Origin: Pempheris klunzingeri
Lineage: Eukaryota > Chordata > Actinopteri > Acropomatiformes > Pempheridae
Assembly: GCF_042242105.1 (NCBI RefSeq)
Contig: NC_092030.1
Location: 8,439,501-8,503,500, forward strand
Reading direction: 5' to 3'
DNA: 64,000 bases
Shown here: in pieces, positions 55,906 through 64,000 of the stretch
Layout: each line of letters opens with the position of its first letter
Numbering within the stretch: position 1 is the first letter of the stretch
Notes under the pieces: generated by a model
What the model saw: only the letters and a program-made list of their open reading frames with translations
What the model was told of the DNA's origin: nothing
The model's database searches: none
Program-made: the position numbers and the translations under genes

Positions 55906-56570
55906 CAGGGGTGTCAAACTCAATCAAAGAAGGGGCCAAAATTTAAAACACAGTCTAAGTCACGGGCCAAACGGGCTTAACATTTAGTGAGTCTAAAAGT
56001 GACTATTTTATTATAGTATATAATATAATAATATATATTTTATTCAGAAATATGAATTCAAACAGCCAAACTTCAACAACTTTTCCTCAATAAAATAAAT
56101 AAAAGTAATTGTTTTTTTCTTTTTTGTACTTATCCTCATGTTTTGTCTCATAGTGTCGTCTTATATTTATATTCTTTAATTACGGCTACATGAGCTCCAC
56201 AAACAAGACACACAGGTTTACCTCCGACATCGACAAACAGCTAAAACTCTGCCTCCCACCTGCTGTGAAAGTCCCTGTTTTCAAAGTCCAGTTTTTGGGG
56301 GGGCTAGCTTAAGTGTCACTATAAAAATCTGCTGACGATGCATTGATCCGCTGACAGGTGTGTCATTATACCTGCGGGAGGGGGGGCTGCTGCACGGGTC
56401 TGGATTAGCGTGGCAGCTGTTCAGTGCATTGAGGGATTTGTAGTATGAGAGGTGGGGGTGCTATTTACCGACGGGCCATTGTTAATAGTCACATGAAATT
56501 ATCTCGCGGGCCGTATATAATTGTATTGCGGGCCGGATGTGGCCCGCGGGCCTTGAGTTTGACATGTCTG
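55906..56570. mobile_element. Non-autonomous hAT element (MITE) with 8-bp target duplication
   Basis: CTCTAGAC flanks both ends exactly (55898-55905 and 56571-56578). The ends are CAGGGGTGTCAAACTCA and the reverse complement of CAGACATGTCAAACTCA, a 17-bp terminal inverted repeat with three mismatches. The CAG-type ends and 8-bp duplication are hallmarks of hAT. The interior has GGGCC-rich subterminal motifs (GCGGGCCGTAT, GCGGGCCGGATGTGGCC) and no transposase. Confidence 0.9.
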
Positions 56571-57234
56571 CTCTAGACTGACTCTGGACTAAGCAGCCCA
56601 AGACAATGCTGAAGTGGAACACCACTGATTTTACACATCAAGGTGTGTTACCAGGTGTTAGGATGTTCTGCTGCATATGCGAAAGAAAAAAGGCTTTAGA
56701 GTCACCGCAGGGAGCTGTGCTCGATTTCACAAGTGGCCTCAAGTGATGTCACCTGAGTCAGCGTTGGATGGGTCAGAAGATTCCGAGTCTTAAAATTAAA
56801 AAGATCAGGAGGAGTTAGAATGGGTGAGCTTACCCCAGCAACGCTCTGCTCATCACTGCTATGGTCGTCAGCTGATGGAAATCAAATGACCTGACACGAC
56901 ACACACGACCTCCAACAACTCTAAAATTGTTTTATTTATACACTGAAGTTTAGGAACTTGGGTGTGTTTTAATCCATCTCAGAGCTGTATCCACTCCGGC
57001 AACAAACACTCAAGATGTTGAGGTCATTGTTATCTGACTCCCATCAGTTTTCATCTGGGACTTCTTTAATACCATCATGTGCAGGGGTGGTGTGGGAGAG
57101 GCCTGAGCTCATTTCCTAATTTTAAGTCATCGCTATTTGGATAAGTCGGCCCCATTTATCAACACAGACACTGGTAAGTCCATCTCCCAGAAAGACAAGG
57201 ATTACAGTCTGTGACCAGAGTACAACTCCTTTAA

Positions 57235-57528
57235 CCCTTTATTGGGCAAGGGACAATATTTGGTAACTTAAGTGGGAGTTCAAAATGCCGCCCCTTGCCT
57301 CACCATGAGGCAGTAGAACTACCAGATTTCTCCAAGCCGATCAGCGACAATCAGGCTACATGACAGACCGGCAAGAAACCTTATATGGTAACTTCACTGA
57401 CCTTGATTTTCACCATAACATTAAATGTTTTTTTGAAAAACTCACAAAAGAAAAAAAGTCTTGTAATGACCACCAGTAATGGTCTAGGGTTGAAATTGAA
57501 AGTATTTCAATGAGTGCCCTATAAAGGG
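57235..57528. mobile_element. piggyBac-like MITE (TTAA-flanked)
   Basis: TTAA lies at 57231-57234 and 57529-57532. The left end CCCTTTATTGGGCAAG pairs with the reverse complement of the right end, CCCTTTATAGGGCACTC. Length is 294 bp with no coding. The ends resemble those of the element at 35521-35904 only in the first CCCTT. Confidence 0.7.
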
Positions 57529-58605
57529 TTAATTCTATGCCTCATCTACACTATATTACAATAGTCATATAATCATTTAAAGGACCATACAGACATTTTT
57601 CATATTTATTTCAGCTGATTAATTAGAGATAACTAGCCAAAGTTAAGTAATAATGTAGTATTAAATAATGACAAACACACCAACAGAACAGACAGACCCT
57701 GTAGTGCAGTGTTTCCTTCTTGTTGTTGCTCCTTGAAGCACGTTGCTGAGCTATGTTTAATTATAGAGTGACGCCTGTTGCCTCGTGTCCCAGTTTGACG
57801 AGTCATTCTTCAACAAGTCACTGCACTGAGAGCTGGACCAAAACTGGACTAATACTTTAATTTATCTGTCTTGTATTGTCGGTATGTATGAATACCAGAG
57901 ATCATGAATTCTTCATGTGTATATTTAATGTTTCATATATCTGCCCGACAGCTCTGTTTGTATACAGACTGTTATCCTCATGCACATTTTTTTCCAGATG
58001 AGGTCAGTGGTGTAGAAGAAGAAGACTGAATACAATTAATGTGTAGAATATATAAGCACGAAAGAGGAAGTAGGAAGGAAAGGGTGTATGTGACACATGT
58101 CCTGAGCTGGATTTGCAGCAGAAACAGTATGATAACATTTATTGTAATTTAGGGATCTGACTGCTTTCTTGGTTATCTTGCATTTTACCAGCAATATTCA
58201 GAGATCACACAGGTGTTTTGATATGCTTTGTCCAGATATATGATGTGTTTAGTTTGAAGTACATGCACACAAAAGTGTTCATGTCTGAGCCGAACTTAAG
58301 CGATTAATTCATTAGTTGATTGGTGAAAAAATAGTTGGTTAAGTATTTTGATATTTGATTAGTCATTTCACTTTTCGAACAAAAGTTTCTTTACTATCCT
58401 CCTGACAACTGTCTTTGCTGCGTGTTTGTTTTCCTAGCTTTGAAATTCCAATAGCAGAACACAGCACTGTAGACCATGAAGTTTGTTCAGTGTTTGGACA
58501 CACCACAAACACAGGGCTATAAGCTGCACTGTAGAAATGCAACTTAATGCCATGAGTAACAAGACTTGTTGCCTGTTTGTGTGTGTGTGTCTCTCAGACG
58601 GCAGG

Positions 58606-61600
58606 ATGTTTTCAAAAAAAGAGGAGCGGAGGTCCTTCGGCAACGGGCCACTGAGGGACCAATGGGAGAAGAGAGCTCAGAGCGTGGCAAACGAGTGCAA
58701 ACAGGAGGCTGAATGGAAAGAGAAAAGTGCCAAAGTGTGAGTATATATGATGCTTTTAGTTGTTTTTGTATCACGTTCCTTAGATGATGAAATTCATCTT
58801 TCATGTTTCTCCTAAGAGAGCTACAGCCAGGAGCTCAGGTCAAATAAAACCAAACCCCAAGGTCAGCTAGACCGAGCTAGAGCTAGAGTTCCTTTAAAAT
58901 TACTATTATTTTCATCTCAGGGATTGAGTTCTGAACAAACTCAAACTGGTCAACTCTCAGGAAAATTTGCCTGAACTCAGCTGGCTCATCATCTTTGGAG
59001 AAGACTAACACACCAGCCAATGACCAGCTCCAAGCTACTCCAATTCAGTTCCAGAAAAAATGTTGCTGTGCATCACAATTCAATGAAAATGCTCTGGGAT
59101 ATGAGCCATACTTGAAAAAAACAATACATTTAGGATTAAAAAAGGGCACATTCATTGGTGGCACAGGAGAAAAATCAAGATTTTAGCTGCATACTCTGCT
59201 ACTACTCTTGTTCATTGCCCCTTCATTACTCCCAAAGAGAATTGAGATTTTGGGGTTAGATAGAGGTAGATGGAGGTTTGACCTCATGAAGCTGGTGTAT
59301 ATTATGCTAACCATAATTTGAACTGTTTTTAAGCAGACAAATCTTGGTTGTAGGCAGAAGTAGACATGCCTGTGGTCACACCTCACTTGTAAACCCACGG
59401 ATAAGACTGAAATGTTGGTAAAGGTTTTCACTTATAAAGCACTTTTGCCAAGAAAACTGTCAAGGGGCATCCCGTGGAACAGATTATCAACTTTGGAAAA
59501 ACAGCATAGCTTGTGAACACAAATAAAAGTTTTTTTTCAACAAAATCTTATTGGAAGGAACATGCAAATAGAACACAAATGGAAATGATTATCCCTCCAT
59601 ATTTTGGTACCTCCAGCTCCTTCCCATCCAACTCTTGCCCATTACAAATGCAAAATAAATGAATGAATGAATGAATGAAAAAACAAATTTCATTCTCTTT
59701 TAAATCCTCATGTTGAATGGCATAGCGCCAAAAGACAGACGAGCAGCTACTTAAGACAGAGGGATGTGCCTACCTGTGGTGAGCAGCCACCTTGCATATA
59801 TTTTTTGATGATGCATTCTGAAATTATGGATGGTTCAATAAATTCAATTAAATAGCAAATTATTCCTGTTGTGTTTTATCAGCTTCTCAAGAACACAGCA
59901 CTTTCACATCCACATTGTATAAGTTAGACAAAAGTGGTTTGTTGATGTTATTTTTTCCCAAAGCATGTTTTATAGCCAGTTTCAGACTGAATGACTCCCA
60001 CATTCACATAGACCACCTTAATCTGTCAAACAACCCTAACATCTCTGCTTCCGCTGTCAGTATAAACATGTTTAGTTCAGCTTGACTACACTTCAGAGCC
60101 ATATTTGTCGGTGTCCGCTCATTCTGGCAATATATGAGTTGATTTTTTATGTCTTTTTGAATCTCCAGATTTGAATCAAAGTGGAATTATCACTGGACAC
60201 TTGCTTGCAATGGAGACTTTAAGAAGCTCACCAACAGCATGGATGAAGCAAAACAAAATCCGCCAAAAATCAAATTCAAAGTTGTACCCCCTCCTCCCAA
60301 AACCAAACCTGAGCCTCCTCCTCCCCCTCCTCCCAAGAAACCCCCTTCGCCCAAACCTCGCAGGCCAAAACGCAAAGTTGAGGTGGATGTTTTCAGGCTG
60401 TGCTGGAAAGAGTCTTGGATGAGCCTGAAGCCTCCAAAGTATCTTTACCTGAAGGCCAAAGAGTTGAAAATCAGGATCCCAGGATTCACAACCATAGAGC
60501 TTACTAAGGACGGGAAGTACAAACCAAAGGCGCTTGAATCAGAGGCTGAATGTGCATCTCATTCTGAAGACTGGAGTCATTCCTGGAAACAGGTACTGAG
60601 AATGACACTAACTGTTTTATATGAAAAGACACCCAAAGCCAGACCAGAGGGCTAAAGCCATGTTTTGGGAAAAGTGTGTCAGTCAGTGAAGATGTGCTTT
60701 TGCTAAATGCCCCAGGTTCAGGTGCTGGGTTCAGACCTTGAAATATATTGTGAATTGCAAAAAGTTTTGTATATATGTTTTTGCACAACTTATAGGCCAC
60801 GTGTGTAATGTTTTTAGAGTGCAACTGCTGTCTCAACAAACTCCAAACAAGGAGTAATATCCACACACTAGCGAGCCCTTTTACAGCAATGGGTTGTACA
60901 ATGGAATGGAAGGTGTAGCTCCTTTATGCCGCATGATGACCATATATATACAGATGAAATTAAACAATATTTACAGGTATTTATATAGATACATACACAG
61001 GGATTTAAATGGTATTTGTTATGTGGGGGGGCTCGTGGCTCAGACGATTTGTAAATTCCCTTGGTTCCCAATGCTTTACACGCCTCCAGCTTGGCACGTC
61101 ACATGATGGTCATGTGTTGTGTCTCTGCCATCACTTCACTTATCGTGTTGCTGACTCAATCCGCTCAGGTCTGGTCAATTCATTTTTCACTCCAAAACAT
61201 GGTGCACTGAGCTTTACATTATTTTCAGTCTATTTAGATTGACAAATAGATGCAAACAGAAACTAAACCAAAATATTTCTCAGATTTGTGTGAGGTGTCA
61301 ATACCTCTACTCCTTTCTACTCATGGACTGATGATGAGCCCTTTGGATGGCTTATGGCAGGTAACACCTGCCCTTGTGAGATTGATGCTGAACGAAAATG
61401 AGAAATGACAACCTGCGACCTTGACAATATGCTTCCAAATTTTATTTCTGCTGCTAGTCCTTCATGAAAGTTAACAATGTCCCTCAACAGCAAACTTAAA
61501 AAACTAAATTTAATCTTACACAGTATCTGTCTCAAGCAGCTTCATTCATGACCTCCTCAGCCTCAACAGACAACTATTGCATGTACATAGTAAATGGTAA

Positions 61601-62547
61601 ATGGTCTGTATTTGTATGGCTCCTTTCTCGTCATTTCGACTACTCAAAGCGCTTTTACATTACATCCTCATTCACCCATTCAGGAGACTTTTCTTTGACA
61701 CACATTCCCACACTGAAGCTAAGTTGGGGTTAAGTGTCTTGCCCAAAGACACTTTGACATGCTGACTCAGGGTCATAGGTATGCATAGGTACAATGCAAC
61801 CGCTTTCTAAACGCTTTGTTTTTGTTTCCAGGTTAAGAGTCCTGCCCAGCTGGAGCACCATGAGGAGAAACAATTCCAGTGGGAGATTTTGTTTGAAAGA
61901 AAACTGATTTGCATCCCTGAGATAGAAATATTTCGTCTTCCTGTCTGGGCGGGTACGTGGAAGATCATGAACTTTGCCTTCAGACAGCAGAAAAAGTACT
62001 GGGATCGTATCTGGCCTGATTACCAAAAAGACCTCAGCAACAAGTTTGACGAAGTGCAACAACTAAAGGAGCAGGTAGGGGTCCACATCATTACCTTATT
62101 GTTGTCTTGTTTTCTTTGCCCTATTCAAATCTGTTGGCAATACAGAAGCATACTGAAGCAGGAATACTGACATGGTTACATGGTCAGGTCCACAGGACAG
62201 AGGCCAGAGCTTCACGACCACTGCGCAACCAGGCCACCCACTTTTGTTGTGTTATTATTATTGTTGTCTTCGTCAAACAGGACGAGCCATCAGACTGGGA
62301 GGATTCGTGGAAAATGTCCAGGGCAAAACTTGAATCAGAAGACATTGCTGACGATGAGGCATTTACTGTAGACCCCTCTATTGCTGAAACCACAGTGATG
62401 ATAAATGATGTGTTTCTGCCCGGGTGGAATGACTCCTGGCTAAAGTATGCAGCTCCCCTGCAGGAAGAACAAGAACGTCGCAAGAACTGGAGCTCCTGCT
62501 GGGGATACAGGCAGCAGATCAGGTGGGCTGACGCTGTATGTCCCTGA
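58606..62547 (+). CDS. Unrecognised 354-residue protein with 8 W-x-x-x-W repeats and a poly-proline stretch (short paralogue)
   Basis: Function unknown. Exons 58606-58736, 60169-60592, 61832-62074 and 62281-62547 join in phase to give 354 residues. W-x-x-x-W copies start at residues 49, 123, 179, 224, 242, 272, 315 and 336 (for example CWKESW, DWEDSWK, GWNDSW). Residues 84-113 form a proline-rich, basic segment with PPPPPPP and RRPKRK, a likely ligand for SH3, WW or profilin-type domains. The N-terminus (QWEKRAQSV...QEAEWKEKSA, 19-42) lines up with WEIRERDYE...QERIEKSA of the gene at 44745, and in both genes intron 1 is phase 2 and falls just before the first repeat region. Introns 2 and 3 are phase 0. 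No signal peptide or membrane segment is seen. The start is the first ATG after an acceptor ending at 58597. The two genes are clearly tandem paralogues in the same direction. No AATAAA is obvious after the stop. Confidence 0.82.
59657..59679. repeat. (GAAT)n microsatellite
   Basis: About five to six AATG/GAAT units lie in intron 1 of the short W-x-x-x-W gene. Confidence 0.85.
61587..61775 (+). repeat. Dispersed repeat family B copy in an intron
   Basis: It starts with GTAAATGGTAAATGGTCTGT, then carries CTCCTTTCTCGTCATTTCGA, CTACTCAAAGCGCTTTTACA, TTGGGGTTAAGTGTCTTGCC and AGACACTTTGACATGCTGAC. It lies in intron 2 of the short W-x-x-x-W gene, about 60 bp before the exon 3 acceptor. Confidence 0.75.
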
Positions 62548-62889
62548 AACCAGCAATGTTGAGTATTCCTTGTCTGAAAAGGCTTTAAACACAAAAGTAT
62601 GCATGTTACAACTTTTTCCCAATATTCACCCTGGAGAGTTACATCCTGTCCTCTTGCCTCTCATGAGCCTGAAGCTTCCATGGGTCTCGTATTAAGCAGG
62701 TAATTGACATAATTAGCTAGAAGTCCAACCAACCAGTCCAAGTGACAAATGTGTGGACTAGTGTTTCTGCATCATTCATACACAGGATGGGCCTGATTTC
62801 AACAATATTACATACACTTGTAAAGAACATAATGTCATGGCTCTCTTGAGTTTCCAGTTATTTCTACAACTCTGATTTTTATTTGATAG
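62548..62889. other. Flank after the short W-x-x-x-W gene
   Basis: This is presumed 3' UTR and spacer. I see no gene and no clear AATAAA; the transcript end cannot be placed. Confidence 0.4.
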
Positions 62890-64000
62890 AGTGATTGGAA
62901 CAGATACTTCTTTGTCACAAAAAACATTCATGAAGTTTGGTTCTTTTATGACTTTATTATGGGTTAACAGAAAAAGTGACCAAATCTACTGGGTCAAAAA
63001 TATACATACAGCAATGCTAATATTTGGTTACATGTCCCTTGGCCATTTTCACTTCAATTAGGCACTTTTGGTAGCCATCCACAAGCTTCTGGCAAGCTTC
63101 TAGCTGAATCTTTGACCACTCCTCTTGACAGAATTGGTGCAGTTCAGTTAAATTTGTTGGCTTTCTGACATGGACTTGTTTCTTCAGCATTGTCCACATG
63201 TTCTTAATGGGGTTTAAAGTCAGGACTTTGGGAAGGCCATTCTAAAACCTTAATTCTAGCCTGATTTAGCCATTCCATTACCACTTTTGATGTGTGTTTG
63301 GGGTCATTGTCAATTCAATTCAATTTATTTGTATAGCCCAATATCACAACAGAGTTGTCTCACAGTGCTTTACAAAGTTCACTGAAATAAACAAGTGTAA
63401 GCGAACAAACAATCTAATAAAGAGTCCAGCAGTTGATGAGGCCAATGGATCAGTCCGATGGATCGGTCTGAGGCATCACCTGCCCTTTATGACCCTCCTT
63501 CTTCGGGAAGGAAAAACTCAAAAAACCCAGTGGGAAAAGAGAAACCTCCGGGAGCACCACAGTGAAGGAGAGATCCAGCTCCCAAGGACGGACAGGCTGT
63601 AGCCTTGGACAAACGCACATCCATTGGCTGATGGAGAACCACATCAGCGGGACCAGGACCAGGATCCATAGGAACCAGGTCCTGTTGTCCTGTTGGAACA
63701 CCCAACTGCGCCCAAGACCCAACCTTCGGGCTGATGATTTTAGGTTATCTTGAAGAATTTGAAGGTAATCCTCCTTCTTCATTATCCCATTTACTCTCTG
63801 TAAAGCACCAGTTCCATTGGCAGCAAGACAGCCCCACAGCATAATACTACCACCACCGTGCTTGATGGTAGGCATGGTCTTCTTGGGGTTAAAGGCCTCA
63901 CCTTTTCTCCTCCAAACATATTGCTGGGCATTGTGGCCAAACAGCTCGATTTTTGTTTCGTCTGACCACAGAACTTTCCTCCAGAAGGTCTTATCTTTGT
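62890..64000 (-). mobile_element. Tc1-like transposon, minus strand, interrupted and running off the window
   Basis: Read on the minus strand from the window edge, the transposase has MPTIKHGGGSIMLWGC, YLQILQDNL and SWVFQQDN. After a nested insertion (63312-63684) it resumes with [15 protein letters not shown] and [12 protein letters not shown] one-base frame change follows, then RKPTNLTELHQFCQEEWSKI and LVDGYQKCLIEVKMAKGH. This is a nearly full C-terminal half of a Tc1 DDE transposase. The 5' half and one inverted repeat lie beyond 64000; the left end near 62890 is approximate. The family differs from the Tc1 copy in atp8b1. Confidence 0.8.
63312..63684 (+). mobile_element. 373-bp element nested in the Tc1 copy, with 5-bp target duplication
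   Basis: TTGTC occurs at 63307-63311 and again at 63685-63689. Removing the insert plus one TTGTC restores the continuous Tc1 reading across QQDN/DPKH. The insert begins AATTCAATTCAATTTATTTG, contains GCTTTACAAAGTTCA and GAAACCTCCGGGAGCA, and ends CCAGGATCCATAGGAACC. It is non-coding and resembles a widespread fish repeat related to the family E copies at 28735 and 41730. Confidence 0.75.

Larger units (their letters stand above)
49886..58597. other. Spacer between the two W-x-x-x-W genes
   Basis: No third family member or other gene is visible; I looked for repeated W-x-x-x-W coding and found none. Contents: a reverse family D tail (50186-50230), a family A copy (53186-53450), part of a family B copy (about 53490-53570), a hAT MITE (55906-56570), a piggyBac-like MITE (57235-57528), and a possible untranslated exon of the downstream gene ending at 55182. 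Elsewhere I see nothing. Confidence 0.65.

Noticed and set aside
61023..61080. tRNA-like GTGGCTCAGACG string
   Set aside because: No cloverleaf arms or anticodon loop could be drawn; it resembles a SINE scrap at most.

Overview
The window is vertebrate nuclear DNA, almost certainly from a teleost of the percomorph type. Genes have short exons with GT-AG introns, and the intergenic DNA is AT-rich and full of fish-type Tc1/mariner, hAT, piggyBac-like, DIRS-like and LINE/SINE-tail debris. I joined exons by hand; in all five gene models below the reading phases match at every junction.

Layout. (1) 1-6115: no coding sequence recognised, upstream of (or the first intron of) the next gene. (2) 6133-26738, plus strand: a complete 29-exon atp8b1, a P4-ATPase (phospholipid flippase) of 1,248 residues. 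Its introns hold a Tc1 element with both ends visible, a LINE endonuclease scrap, a Tc1 relic and a degenerate DIRS-like retroelement. (3) About 28.1-31.4 kb: repeat-rich spacer. (4) 31.4-38.7 kb: two GIMAP/IAN-type GTPase genes head to head, with only 182 bp between their start codons. The minus-strand gene encodes a degenerate G domain followed by an intact one and ends in a CaaX-like box. The plus-strand gene encodes one intact G domain and starts with an N-myristoylation-type sequence. (5) 38.7-44.5 kb: repeats and no gene seen. (6) 44,745-49,445 and 58,606-62,547, plus strand: two tandem paralogues of a tryptophan-rich family I do not recognise. Both are built on a repeated W-x-x-x-W unit, most often [E/D]-W-x-x-S-W-[K/R], with 15 exact copies in the 959-residue protein and 8 in the 354-residue protein. 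They share a similar N-terminus and a phase-2 first intron at the same place. (7) 62.9-64 kb: a minus-strand Tc1 copy interrupted by a nested 373-bp insertion and running off the window.

The genes do not form an operon-like system. The flippase is a conserved single-copy type gene, the GIMAP pair looks like a local duplication with divergent membrane-anchoring signals, and the W-x-x-x-W pair is the best candidate here for something undescribed. No expression data are available, so UTRs, promoters and transcription starts are inferred from splice sites, TATA-like sequences and AATAAA signals.
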